A DNA stretch of 64,000 nucleotides from the NCBI GenBank assembly GCA_023301465.1, contig JALZUQ010000010.1, positions 1-64,000 on the forward strand. Direction: 5' to 3'. The DNA comes from Oligoflexales bacterium. Its GTDB lineage: Bacteria > Bdellovibrionota_B > Oligoflexia > Oligoflexales > JALZUQ01. This document shows positions 33,116 to 42,067 of this stretch, one piece after another; the stretch's first letter is position 1; every line of letters begins with the position of its first letter. The notes beneath the pieces were generated by a model, which worked only from the letters and a program-made list of their open reading frames with translations, made no database searches and was not told the origin of the DNA. A program made the position numbers and the translations under genes.

Positions 33116-33295
33116 TACACTCAGCATTCCTTTTACTAAAAACCTTTGGTGTCAGTACTTAAGTGACTATAACTAGGCAAATTCTATCCCATAAAACCAA
33201 ATCACCTTTGATTATCACATTATAAGAAAATAGTGATTTAGACTTTAAAAATCCTTCCGATAAAATGACATCTTATTTAAATTTAAAGGAATATC

Positions 33296-34345
33296 ATGAA
33301 AGCCTATAGTATTGTTATTGCCGTTGCACTTTCGTCACTTATTTATTGCCAAAGCACACAAAACCGAAGTCAATTAGGTAGCACTCAACAGACTGAAGAT
33401 GTTAAGGAAGTAGAAATCACACTTATTTCAAACCCCAAACATTGTCCACCATGTGTCAGATTTGACCCAATCTATAAAGAGTTACAAAAAAAGTATGCTA
33501 ATGACCCAAAAGTAAAACTCATTGACCATAAAAACACAGCCCCATTTTATGATTTTGACGAAAACGGAAATCGCAAAGCTGGGTTTTCTCCTGAATGGGA
33601 AGCCTTTAGACAAAAGCATGAGATAAAGGGAGTTCCAGTTATCAGAGTCAGAATTAAAAATAAAGACGGTCAACATATTGGTCAAAAAACGCTACCTTCA
33701 GAAGAAAATGGATTTACTGTTGAAAAAGATTTTTATCAATTCACTGCAACTGATAAAATAGAAAAAGAGTATCTTGAAAACTATATTCAAAATAGCTTAA
33801 AAGGCCTAAATGTGAACCCTACTTTTGCTACGCAACAACCGCAGAACCTCAATCCAAACCCAACCTTTAAAGCCGACATGCTTATTATAGGTAGCGATTC
33901 ACTTCAAATTATAAGAGATGAAAATGGCCTGCCAATAAAACTTAAACAAGGAAGCTATATCTTTGACCCTAATAAATCTTCAAGCTTTTCTTTATCAAAT
34001 GGCTCACAAATCAAATCTAGTGAAAATCTTGAAGGATTTGCTTTTGATCACTGTATTGATGGAAACTGCAAAACTATTCACTTTCCGACAGGTTACTCAT
34101 TATATCCTGACCTTACCCCAAAGGATTCAACGAATGTGGAAAACAACACTTTTACTGAAGTTAAAATTGAGTTTAAACTTTGTGGGCATGTCTGCGAGTT
34201 CAAAGATGAAATGGCAAAACTAGAAGATATTGTTGCAAATAAATATGAAGGCTTGTCATACGAAAAAGTTAAGCAAGCTCTTGAAGAACTAAAGAAAGGT
34301 AGCGACGAATTTAAAGATGTTGCTATACCAGATCTAAAAAAATAA
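33296..34345 (+). CDS. Lipoprotein with a thioredoxin-like CPPC domain
   Basis: Signal peptide with lipobox SSLIYC (Cys18). The thioredoxin-like domain is at about residues 39-165: ITLISNPKHCPPCVRFDPIYKEL holds the CPPC redox pair, and EIKGVPVIRVRIKN has the cis-proline. The C-terminal 180 residues are unrelated to thioredoxin and hold further Cys pairs (HCIDGNCKTIHF, KLCGHVCEFKDE). The function is probably disulfide exchange at the membrane, with the C-terminal part as a partner or substrate-binding region. The organism encodes another TlpA-type thioredoxin (CcmG); this one is separate and not in a ccm context. Confidence 0.75.
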   Translation: MKAYSIVIAVALSSLIYCQSTQNRSQLGSTQQTEDVKEVEITLISNPKHCPPCVRFDPIYKELQKKYANDPKVKLIDHKNTAPFYDFDENGNRKAGFSPEWEAFRQKHEIKGVPVIRVRIKNKDGQHIGQKTLPSEENGFTVEKDFYQFTATDKIEKEYLENYIQNSLKGLNVNPTFATQQPQNLNPNPTFKADMLIIGSDSLQIIRDENGLPIKLKQGSYIFDPNKSSSFSLSNGSQIKSSENLEGFAFDHCIDGNCKTIHFPTGYSLYPDLTPKDSTNVENNTFTEVKIEFKLCGHVCEFKDEMAKLEDIVANKYEGLSYEKVKQALEELKKGSDEFKDVAIPDLKK

Positions 34346-34600
34346 TTACTCGCAGGAGCAAAGCCATATATCGGCTTTGCTCTCTGAAATGATCTGTTCG
34401 CCTAGTTTTTCTTTTTGAATGCATTTTTTTGTCGTTTCACACTCAGAGTTTAACTCTCTTAATCGACAACTATCTACTGACTTCACATCATCACACAAAC
34501 TCATTACTTCGTAATTTAAAACATCGCTATCTTCTGAACGTACGATGGACTTACAAGAAAATAAGCTCAGTGCAAAAAATAATAAAAATAGTAAACGCAT
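34346..34600 (-). CDS. Small cysteine-rich lipoprotein
   Basis: 84 aa. The track's start (34612) gives MRHMMRLLF; ATG 34600, 6 nt after GAGG, is a better start. Lipobox LSLFSC (Cys16). The mature protein of about 69 residues has seven cysteines (SLCDDVKSVDSCRL, SECETTKKCIQKE, WLCSCE), so it is probably disulfide-bonded in the periplasm. No family recognised. It follows the VOC gene on the same strand with 14 bp between and shares the operon with the ArsC-like gene. It ends directly beside the convergent thioredoxin-like lipoprotein gene. Confidence 0.62.
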   Translation of the reverse strand: MRLLFLLFFALSLFSCKSIVRSEDSDVLNYEVMSLCDDVKSVDSCRLRELNSECETTKKCIQKEKLGEQIISESKADIWLCSCE

Positions 34601-34614
34601 CATGTGCCTCATTA

Positions 34615-34926
34615 TTAGTACTCAATATATTCTACAGCATTTCCAGACGGGTCGTGAATATAAACTGATTTTGAGCCATCACGGTGTTTGCTGGCATTTC
34701 CATACTCACTTGCATCTTTAACCTCAAAGGCTAAATGAGCAGGATGTTGCTCGGCATTCACAAGAGCAAGCTTAATATTGCCAAATTGAATAAACGCCCA
34801 AGTATCATCTGAGTATATCACCTCACAATCAAACTTTGAGCTATACCACGCAATAGACTCTGACACTGATTTTACACATATTGCCACATGGTCGATAGAA
34901 GACAGCTTCTTTGGGTTGTCTCTCAT
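34615..34926 (-). CDS. VOC/glyoxalase-family small metalloprotein
   Basis: 103 aa, a single VOC domain: IDHVAICVKSVSESIAWYSSKFDCEVI has the first metal-ligand His and the beta-alpha-beta pattern. AHLAFEVKD gives a further His, and SVYIHDPSGNAVEYIEY carries the C-terminal His/Glu (D-P-x-G-N-x-x-E). Compared with classical glyoxalase I the protein is shorter but complete as one VOC unit. Its ATG overlaps the ArsC-like stop (ATGA). The substrate is unknown; fosfomycin-resistance-like or dioxygenase-like functions are not indicated. Confidence 0.82.
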   Translation of the reverse strand: MRDNPKKLSSIDHVAICVKSVSESIAWYSSKFDCEVIYSDDTWAFIQFGNIKLALVNAEQHPAHLAFEVKDASEYGNASKHRDGSKSVYIHDPSGNAVEYIEY

Positions 34927-35267
34927 AGTTGCTCTAACTTCTCTACGGGACGTGCAATCATGGCACGATCACCTTGGATAAGAATTGGTCGTTGAAGTAA
35001 CTTTGGGCATTCCAATAAAGCTGACTCTAGTTTTGCTTCATCAGCTTCCGCTAAATTATTCTCTGAGTAATACGATTCTTTTACACGCATCATTTCACGG
35101 TATGATGAAAGTTTCAGGGTTTTCTTTAGTTGCTTCACTTCACTAGCCGTCAGTCCATGCTTGATGTACTCATAAGTTTCATAAGAAATATTTGCGTCAT
35201 CTAAAAACTTCGCTGCATTTCTGCAAGTAGAACATTTTGGGTTAAAATAAACTTTCCATTTACTCAT
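34923..35267 (-). CDS. Arsenate reductase (ArsC/Spx-like) family protein
   Basis: Thioredoxin-fold reductase of the glutaredoxin-dependent ArsC family. YFNPKCSTCRNAAKFLDDA has the catalytic Cys (C-S-T-C-R) and the following helix; YIKHGLTASEVKQL and LLQRPILIQGDRAMIARP (R-P-I-L/V) complete the family signature. ATG 35267 follows AAGGAAG with 5-nt spacing, so it is chosen over the GTG at 35273. 114 aa. No arsenic operon is nearby, so a role in general redox control or as a YffB/ArsC-like protein is as likely as arsenate reduction. Confidence 0.87.
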   Translation of the reverse strand: MSKWKVYFNPKCSTCRNAAKFLDDANISYETYEYIKHGLTASEVKQLKKTLKLSSYREMMRVKESYYSENNLAEADEAKLESALLECPKLLQRPILIQGDRAMIARPVEKLEQL

Positions 35268-35277
35268 ATTCACTTCC

Positions 35278-36282
35278 TTATTTTCGAATAACTTCTATAT
35301 CATCTAAAGACGAAATTAAAACCTGTGGATTTGCCTGATTGGAAGAAACAACATTAAAAGTCCCTTTTACTCTTAATTGAAGTGAACAGTTTATAAAACG
35401 TCCTCTTCTAAACTCGATATTAGATTTGTCTGTTTCACTTGCCCATAATTTAGCAATTTTTTCTCTCATCTCCGTAAATAATTTAAAGTCACTAAAATTT
35501 AAGAGAGTATAATTACGAACATGGCCCCATTTATCTGTTTGTGTCACCGCAAAAACATCGAACTTAATTTGTGGGCTCTTTGGAAACCTAACAAGACAAC
35601 CTGTAATATCAGCAGGCTTTGTATTTTGATCCTTTATATTCAAAAGTCGTTTTGTTGGCTGTGAATTGTCTAAAAATAGATGAGGCGGTGATTTTGGTGA
35701 ACGACGTAACTTAAAGCTCATTTCAACACTATCATTTCGTGAAAGTTCATCTAAATCAGATGACCATTTTGAAACAAACATTGGTAATACTACTTTTTTG
35801 TACTCTACTACCAGCAAATGATTTGGAGCTCCGTTTACTTTGGTTTTTGAGATGGTATGGATTTTAAAGACTGCTCGGCTTTTTTTGACTAGATCACCTA
35901 GATCAATTTTTCTAGGGTGAGCCTCTGTTCCATGCCCAGTATATCGTTTCAAAACTTTTAGGGTCTCGACTCGAAGATGTTCAGGCCCCCTACCCTTAGA
36001 CTCAACTTCTCCTTGAACAAGTAATTTATCGTGACGCTTAAGTTTAAAGTCACTCAGGTTTAAGTCTTTACTATAAACAGGGAAATCATAGCGATCAAAA
36101 AAGTTCTTTGGGTTCCACCATGAGAATACATATAGCCCATACGCTTCATAAACTCCGTGAACTCTTAACTGAGCACCTTTACCCTCTACATCCTCAACCA
36201 GTTGATCTAATGTAGTAGTCTCTTGTGCATGTGCAAACGCACCAAAAAAACAAAAAGCTAACGCATATATAAAATGCTTCAT
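35278..36282 (-). CDS. Secreted protein of unknown function
   Basis: A signal peptide (MKHFIYALAFCFFGAFAHAQ) precedes 314 residues. The mature protein seems built of OB-like strands: GAQLRVHGVYEAYGLYVFSWW ... KLLVQGEVESKGRGPEHLRV near the N-terminus, and LQLRVKGTFNVVSSNQAN near the C-terminus. No catalytic motif or membrane helix is seen. Two Cys residues (TGCLVRF, NCSLQL) could form a disulfide. The gene stops just 10 bp before the ArsC-like start; co-transcription is possible. OB-fold resemblance is a pattern impression only. Confidence 0.6.
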   Translation of the reverse strand: MKHFIYALAFCFFGAFAHAQETTTLDQLVEDVEGKGAQLRVHGVYEAYGLYVFSWWNPKNFFDRYDFPVYSKDLNLSDFKLKRHDKLLVQGEVESKGRGPEHLRVETLKVLKRYTGHGTEAHPRKIDLGDLVKKSRAVFKIHTISKTKVNGAPNHLLVVEYKKVVLPMFVSKWSSDLDELSRNDSVEMSFKLRRSPKSPPHLFLDNSQPTKRLLNIKDQNTKPADITGCLVRFPKSPQIKFDVFAVTQTDKWGHVRNYTLLNFSDFKLFTEMREKIAKLWASETDKSNIEFRRGRFINCSLQLRVKGTFNVVSSNQANPQVLISSLDDIEVIRK

Positions 36283-36334
36283 CGTAATCCTACCTTTTAA
36301 ATATAAATAGTTTCTCCTTGTCTTTTAACAAAAA

Positions 36335-36363
36335 AAAGCTCTCCCGTTAAGAGGGAGAGCTTT
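36335..36363 (-). terminator. Intrinsic terminator (bidirectional in form)
   Basis: AAAGCTCTCCC/GGGAGAGCTTT, an 11-bp perfect stem with a 7-nt loop, flanked by As on the left and Ts on the right. On the minus strand it is followed by TTTTTGTT after the OmpA-family gene (36410-37780), so it ends that transcript before the gene at 35278-36282. Confidence 0.9.
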
Positions 36364-36409
36364 CTTTTTAGCTTAGTTCTTAAGCACATTTCACTGTGCA
36401 AAGACCGGC

Positions 36410-37780
36410 TTATTGAAAGATTTTAAATTCAACACGTCTGTTTGTAGCACGACCAGAAGCAGTTGCGTTGCTTGAGATTGGCTGAGACTCACCGTAACCC
36501 ATTGCTTTTAGTTTTGATCCATCAAAACCACCGCGACGAATAAGGTCAGCTTTAATTGCATTTGAACGTCTTTGACTTAGTTTTTTATTCAAAGCATCAG
36601 AACCTGATGAGTCAGTATGGCCGGCAATTTCAACAGAAGTAAAAGGTCTTTGCTTTAATGCTTTTACAACACGATTCAACTCAGCTTGAGTTGTTGCGTT
36701 TTTGCTAATAACAGCAGAACCAGATGCGAACTTGATGTTTTTAACAGTGATTGTTTGAGCTGGTTGCTCTGGAGCTTTCACCATTGGAGCTGGCATTGGC
36801 ATTGGCTTTGGAGCTGGTGGAGGAGTGTATTTTGGTGCCATTGCTTTTGCAGCACCGAAGTGCCAGTTAACACCAGCATAAACACGATAATCAGCAGTGT
36901 TGATACCATGGCTCATTTCTGTTGCAACACCGTAATGGATATTCGATCCATTTTCGCCACAGCTATGCTTCATACCAAAAAGAGCTTCAAAAGGAGACTG
37001 AATTCTATCAGTTACTGAAGAAGTTTCTTCTGTTGTTCCAGCACCGTAGAATTCCGTTAGGAATGAAGTGTTCTGAGTAAGGTGGAATGCAAGAGCAACT
37101 GAACCAGTAATCATATTGTTTAATGGTCTATAGTTTCCGGCAACATCATCACCTGCTGATCTCCACTGGTAACCAGCGTTGAAAGCAAAGCTTAACCAGT
37201 TCATGACGTCAGCATTCGCAACAAGGTCAGCACCGAAGATCAAACTTGGATCATTACCAACGAATGGGTTTGGCTCTTGAACGTTATAGTTAACACGACC
37301 AATAATCGCTAAACCTTGACGGTCATTTCCTAAGAAACGAAACTTTGTGTTTGCTCTAACTTCGAGTAATCCCTCTAAGTTATTGTTGCTATTTGTATCA
37401 ACATCAAAGTTTTGAGTAAGAACTGTAGGGAAACTTAAACCAAAGCTCCAGCCTTCCATCAATCCCACTGCAATACTAAAGTGCCCAACAATCATATAAT
37501 CAGAAGGGTCACCGATATCATTACGCACGCTTTCGTCTTCTCTTGTTCCAGCAGGGAGATTTTGAGGATCTGCACTGTGAACAAAGTCAAACATAAGACC
37601 TAAATTGAATTGGCCTTTTTTCAGGGTAGCAGCTGACTCAACAGTCAAAAAATCTACACCATCTGTAGTTGGGTTAAAGATTTCGTAATCACTACCGATT
37701 ACACCTGCAACTGCGTTTTGTCCGGGAGTGAAAAAACTCACCACACCAAATAAAACGATCATCCCGATTCGCATCATCAT
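36410..37780 (-). CDS. OmpA-family outer membrane protein
   Basis: 456 aa with a signal peptide (MMMRIGMIVLFGVVSFFTPGQNAVAG). An N-terminal beta-barrel-like region of about 270 residues follows (QFNLGLMFDFVHSADP, MVGHFSIAVGLMEGWSFGL, NTSFLTEFYGAGT), then a proline-rich linker PPPAPKPMPMPAPM. The C-terminal OmpA domain binds peptidoglycan: VEIAGHTDSSGSDALNKKLSQRRSNAIK and MGYGESQPISSNATASGR have the D-x10-12-R signature. The start is set by GAGG 7 nt before the ATG. Anchors outer membrane to cell wall by family analogy. Confidence 0.92.
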   Translation of the reverse strand: MMMRIGMIVLFGVVSFFTPGQNAVAGVIGSDYEIFNPTTDGVDFLTVESAATLKKGQFNLGLMFDFVHSADPQNLPAGTREDESVRNDIGDPSDYMIVGHFSIAVGLMEGWSFGLSFPTVLTQNFDVDTNSNNNLEGLLEVRANTKFRFLGNDRQGLAIIGRVNYNVQEPNPFVGNDPSLIFGADLVANADVMNWLSFAFNAGYQWRSAGDDVAGNYRPLNNMITGSVALAFHLTQNTSFLTEFYGAGTTEETSSVTDRIQSPFEALFGMKHSCGENGSNIHYGVATEMSHGINTADYRVYAGVNWHFGAAKAMAPKYTPPPAPKPMPMPAPMVKAPEQPAQTITVKNIKFASGSAVISKNATTQAELNRVVKALKQRPFTSVEIAGHTDSSGSDALNKKLSQRRSNAIKADLIRRGGFDGSKLKAMGYGESQPISSNATASGRATNRRVEFKIFQ

Positions 37781-37881
37781 AATTAGACCTCATATAAAAA
37801 CATTTTTAACTACGTTAATATGGACTCCTAAAACCTCTGTGTCAAGTAAAGGCGGAATACCCAGGTTAAAAATATATTTGG

Positions 37882-39462
37882 TTAAACATCACTCACTTTT
37901 TCGAACTGTATTCCTTCATGGCGTTCCTGCCAAATTTTTATACGCCAATTTTGGTCGACTAATATACACCTTTGTTTCTTTTGATCCATGCAAATGAGAT
38001 CTCCCATGCTTTTGCAAAATTTTTCCATATCATCTTCTTCTTTTGCAAAAACCCACCTTGCTGTCTCAAAACGTAATGGCTGGAAGTCAACATCTACACC
38101 GTATTCATTCATGATGCGAAATTTCGCAACATCAAACTGCAACACCCCCACAACACCCAAAATTTGATCGTTGTTTAAAACCGGCCTAAAAACTTGAACC
38201 GCTCCTTCTTCAGATAATTGATCCAACGCTTTTTTGAGTTGCTTTGATTTAATAGGATCTTTTAAGACCACCCTTGAAAAATGCTCAGGAGCAAAAACAG
38301 GAATTCCAGTATAGTTGAGACTTTCGCCTTGTGTAAGAGTATCCCCAATCTTGAAAACTCCAGGGTCATGAATACCAACAATATCCCCTGCGTACGCTTC
38401 ATCTACTAAACTTCTATCTTGAGCCATAAACTGGGTTGGCCTTCCAAGCCTATGTTCTTTCTTCGATCTAACGACATAAGCTTTCATTCCACGTTCAAAC
38501 TTACCGGACACAATTCGCATGTACGCCACTCTATCGCGATGCTTTGGATCCATATTGGCTTGAATTTTAAAAATAAAGCTTGTGAACTTATTCTCATCCG
38601 GTTCAACAATTCTTTCTTTTGCAAGCCTAGGCTTTGGAGACGGTGCTAACTCAATTAGTGCACTCAATAATCGCTCAACACCAAAGTTATTAATAGCAGA
38701 CCCAAAAAACACAGGGGCAAGTTTTCCTGCCAAATACGCTTCATGATCAAAGGAATCCCCAGCCATAGAAATTAATTCAGCATCTTCCATTAGTTTAGCT
38801 GCTTTTTCAGCACCAAATTCTTTTGCTAAAACAGCTTCTTCTAATGGTAAATGACGTGCATCAATTTTTTGAGAACGATCATCCTTTGGATCAAAAAATA
38901 AAAAGGTTTTATTTTTGAGGTCATAAACTCCCTGAAACTCACGCCCCATACCCACTGGCCAAGTAATTGGACAAGTCTTAATGCCAAGAACTTTCTCGAT
39001 TTCATCCAAAAGCTCAAATGGATCTTTACCATCTCGGTCCATTTTATTGATAAAAGCGATGATAGGTGTTTTCTGATCTTGGCAGACCTGAAACAACTTT
39101 TTTGTTTGTGCTTCTACACCATTACCTGCGTCCATTAACATCAAGGCACTATCAACCGCAGTCAATGTTCTATAAGTATCTTCAGAAAAATCTTGGTGAC
39201 CGGGCGTATCAATAAGATTAATTTCATGATCATTAAAAGTAAAATTCATGACTGACGAAGTAACAGAGATACCGCGTTTTTTTTCTAGCTCCATCCAATC
39301 GGAAGTTGCAAATTTTTTACTTCTTTTGGCTTTAACAGACCCAGCCATTTGGATGGCTCCACCAAATAAAAGTAGCTTTTCGGTTAAGGTAGTTTTACCT
39401 GCATCCGGGTGAGAAATAATTGCAAAAGTTCTTCTTGCTTCGATAATCTTATCTATTCGCAT
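37882..39462 (-). CDS. prfC: Peptide chain release factor 3 (RF3)
   Basis: GTPase that recycles RF1/RF2 from the ribosome. 526 aa, near the usual 529. G1 SHPDAGKTTLTEKLLL, G2 region KRGISVTSSVMNF, G3 DTPGHQDF, G4 INKMDRDG are all present, and LNNDQILGVVGVLQFDV and VDFQPLRFETARWVFA match the RF3 C-terminus. It ends an overlapping minus-strand operon after recJ and serB (10-bp overlap with serB). RF3 is widespread but not universal. Coexpression with a nuclease and a phosphatase is unlikely to be functional beyond operon sharing. Confidence 0.96.
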   Translation of the reverse strand: MRIDKIIEARRTFAIISHPDAGKTTLTEKLLLFGGAIQMAGSVKAKRSKKFATSDWMELEKKRGISVTSSVMNFTFNDHEINLIDTPGHQDFSEDTYRTLTAVDSALMLMDAGNGVEAQTKKLFQVCQDQKTPIIAFINKMDRDGKDPFELLDEIEKVLGIKTCPITWPVGMGREFQGVYDLKNKTFLFFDPKDDRSQKIDARHLPLEEAVLAKEFGAEKAAKLMEDAELISMAGDSFDHEAYLAGKLAPVFFGSAINNFGVERLLSALIELAPSPKPRLAKERIVEPDENKFTSFIFKIQANMDPKHRDRVAYMRIVSGKFERGMKAYVVRSKKEHRLGRPTQFMAQDRSLVDEAYAGDIVGIHDPGVFKIGDTLTQGESLNYTGIPVFAPEHFSRVVLKDPIKSKQLKKALDQLSEEGAVQVFRPVLNNDQILGVVGVLQFDVAKFRIMNEYGVDVDFQPLRFETARWVFAKEEDDMEKFCKSMGDLICMDQKKQRCILVDQNWRIKIWQERHEGIQFEKVSDV

Positions 39463-40238
39463 AAAATACTGTCCATGACTTGATTTATAAATTGAAAATT
39501 TTGTTTGTGCACCACACCATCAGCATAGCTCACCAAAGCTTCATCTTGAGGATCTATTGCGACAGCAACATCTGCTGCCTCAAATATTTTAATATCATTT
39601 GCACCATCACCAAATGCCATTGAACTTTGGTCTTTCACTTGCTCTTTTAGCCATTGTGCCTTGTGATTAGAGTCCACTAAATGCCCAAACCACTTGCCAG
39701 TGAGTCGGTCATTAACAAGCTCAAATTGATTACAACAAATAGAGCTCACATCAATTTCTTCTGCAACACGACTTGCAACCACCTTAAAACCACCAGAAAC
39801 AATGTGTAACTCGCAACCTAATTGCTTAGCCTGCTGGGTAAACTCTCCCACTCCAGGAGTCAGCTTGAGTTTTTCGGCAACACTACGAAAGTGAGCAATA
39901 TCAACACCAGCAAATAGACTTAAACGATCTCGAAGAGATTCAGCAAAGTCCATTTTGCCTGACATAGCGGTTTGAGTAATCTCTTTTACTTTGTCATAAA
40001 CACCTAAAGCCTCTGCAGCAACGGTCAAACTCTCTTCCGTGATTAACGTGGAGTCCATATCAAAAAATAAATGTTTAATTTGCTTGACCCCAGAAACAAA
40101 AAAAGAAAAATCTTTCTTTGCCAACCACTCTTTGCGTAGCTTTTCTAGTAATGCATTTCGATTTGCTGGATCAAATGGGTTTTTTTCAAATGAACCAGAC
40201 TTCGTATGATAAATATAGTTTTTGTTTAACTTAAACAT
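39453..40238 (-). CDS. serB: Phosphoserine phosphatase, HAD family (SerB-like)
   Basis: Final step of serine synthesis. Motif I FFDMDSTLITEES with the nucleophile Asp, MSGKMDFAESLRDRLSLFAG (cap and substrate region), motif II HIVSGGFKVVASRVAEE, motif III SNHKAQWLKE and motif IV AFGDGANDIKIFEAADVAVA are all present in order. The N-terminal 50 residues are not an ACT domain and are short, so it is the SerB catalytic domain plus an unusual start. It overlaps recJ by 13 bp and prfC by 10 bp. 261 aa. Confidence 0.9.
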   Translation of the reverse strand: MFKLNKNYIYHTKSGSFEKNPFDPANRNALLEKLRKEWLAKKDFSFFVSGVKQIKHLFFDMDSTLITEESLTVAAEALGVYDKVKEITQTAMSGKMDFAESLRDRLSLFAGVDIAHFRSVAEKLKLTPGVGEFTQQAKQLGCELHIVSGGFKVVASRVAEEIDVSSICCNQFELVNDRLTGKWFGHLVDSNHKAQWLKEQVKDQSSMAFGDGANDIKIFEAADVAVAIDPQDEALVSYADGVVHKQNFQFINQVMDSILCE

Positions 40239-41848
40239 TTAAAGTCCACCCCAAACAAATTAAGCTGCATGCGTCCTGCAAAAAAATTCTTATCTATTTG
40301 AACTAAAAATTCTGTTTTTTCGCCGATATTTAACTGATCTAACACTTGGTTAAAAAACATGATTTTTTGTGTCCCACGTTTTCCCCTAATAATAACCGCA
40401 GTATGTTTGTTTTTATAAAATTTAAGATCTTCAATCATTGTAACGACCCTAAAAACAGGCTTTGAAAAACCATTACCAAATGGTTTTAAGCCATCAAACA
40501 CTTCTAGAATATCTGTTGATAATAGGTTTGTCTCTAATGTTACATCAACATCAAGCTTACTTTCCCAAAGGCTGGGGTTTTGGAGTTTTATTTTGCTACT
40601 CCAAGAAATAAGCTGTTTACGAATTTCAGGAATATTCTCTGGGGAAAAGCTATAACCAGCCGCCGCAGGATGACCACCAAACTTACCAAAAAGCCCCTTA
40701 TCAACTGCCATACAAGCACCGGTAACATCAAACCCGGGAACACTTCTAGCTGAACCCTTACATACTAGCTCACCTTTATTAAAAAGCCACGTTGGTTTCC
40801 AAAATTTTTCTGCAATTTTGCTAGCAGCAATTCCAACCACACCAATATGCCAATCCCCCCCTAAGAACAAGATTGGGTCATCACGATACTCTTCCGCCAT
40901 AACCAATGCTTCTTCGTAGATTTCTTTTTGAATGAGCTTTCGTTTGTCATTGAGAACTGACATTTGTTCGATAAGTGGCTGGCAATCGCTCTCTACGAAT
41001 GCTTTTATGACTAAATGAGCGTGTTCTAATCTGCCAACTGCATTAATTCTCGGCCCCACTCTAAAACCAATATCAAATTCATCTAGGTCTGTTTCAGCTC
41101 CTGCAGCACGCCTGAGAGTTTTTAGAACTGTATGGTTACTTTTTACAAGTGCACCTACTCCCATTTTTGCTAGTTTGTGGTTTACACCATTTAAAGGCAC
41201 AACATCACAAATAGTTGCCATCCCACATAGTGCTAAAATATCATTCCACACTTGAGGGGTTATCTGAAAATCTTTACCAAGTTTTCGAAGCAACACAAAT
41301 GTAATTCCACATCCACATAACTCTTGATACATTTCATTTGGATGCATCTTTGGATTTAAAATAAGTGAATCAGGCATTTTTTCTTTTTGGATAACATGAT
41401 GATCCGTACAAATAAAATCAACACCTTTTGATTTGCAAAATGCTGCTTCTTCGTTCGCAGTAATGCCTGTATCCATGGTAATAATTAACTGAGCACCTCT
41501 ACTAATGAGAGATTTAACCGCTTCAAGATTTACACCATAACCTTCTGAAAACCGGCAAGGAATATAGTACTCATAATTTTTAAAACCAATTGCTTTGAAA
41601 AACCAAACCCATGAGACACAACTCATCGTCCCATCAACATCGTAATCTGCATATAATGCTATTTTTTTGTTTTGTTGAATGGCATTTTTTACGACACCTG
41701 CAATTTCTGTCAAACCGTAATCACCATACTCAAGTTTTTCTACGGCTTCAAAATTTCTGTTGTCTTTGATCACTGATGCAAGGTGGTTAAAATCATCCAC
41801 AGTCTTAGCAGACTGTATGCTCCAATGTTTATAAAAATGACCCGACAT
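40226..41848 (-). CDS. recJ: Single-stranded-DNA-specific exonuclease RecJ
   Basis: 5'-3' ssDNA exonuclease in recombination and mismatch repair. The track starts at TTG 41854; ATG 41848 follows GGTGAG and is preferred (540 aa). DHH motifs: ADYDVDGTMSCVSW (motif I), ITMDTGITANEEA (motif II), CTDHHVIQKEKMP (motif III), LCGCGITFVLL; and the DHHA1 domain: FGGHPAAAGYSFS. The C-terminal OB part is GKRGTQKIMFFNQ. It is the first gene of the recJ-serB-prfC operon with overlapping ends. Confidence 0.94.
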   Translation of the reverse strand: MSGHFYKHWSIQSAKTVDDFNHLASVIKDNRNFEAVEKLEYGDYGLTEIAGVVKNAIQQNKKIALYADYDVDGTMSCVSWVWFFKAIGFKNYEYYIPCRFSEGYGVNLEAVKSLISRGAQLIITMDTGITANEEAAFCKSKGVDFICTDHHVIQKEKMPDSLILNPKMHPNEMYQELCGCGITFVLLRKLGKDFQITPQVWNDILALCGMATICDVVPLNGVNHKLAKMGVGALVKSNHTVLKTLRRAAGAETDLDEFDIGFRVGPRINAVGRLEHAHLVIKAFVESDCQPLIEQMSVLNDKRKLIQKEIYEEALVMAEEYRDDPILFLGGDWHIGVVGIAASKIAEKFWKPTWLFNKGELVCKGSARSVPGFDVTGACMAVDKGLFGKFGGHPAAAGYSFSPENIPEIRKQLISWSSKIKLQNPSLWESKLDVDVTLETNLLSTDILEVFDGLKPFGNGFSKPVFRVVTMIEDLKFYKNKHTAVIIRGKRGTQKIMFFNQVLDQLNIGEKTEFLVQIDKNFFAGRMQLNLFGVDFKCLS

Positions 41849-42067
41849 ATCCAACTCACCACCAATTATTTCATGATTTTATAACCCAAACTCTTTGATA
41901 GAGATAGGTTTTATAGGTAGCTATGCTAAATTCTCGTTCAAAACATAAAAGTCTAGAAATTACTGGCAAATTCCTGCGTTAAAAGCACAAAACATCGACT
42001 ATATAGTCTCTCTTATGAACAGGTATCAACACTTAGAAAATCATGCTAAACTATACCCTCATATTGA

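Noticed and set aside
37728-37997. Plus-strand ORF between the OmpA and prfC genes
   Set aside because: Overlaps the ends of two supported minus-strand genes; no ribosome site or family pattern.
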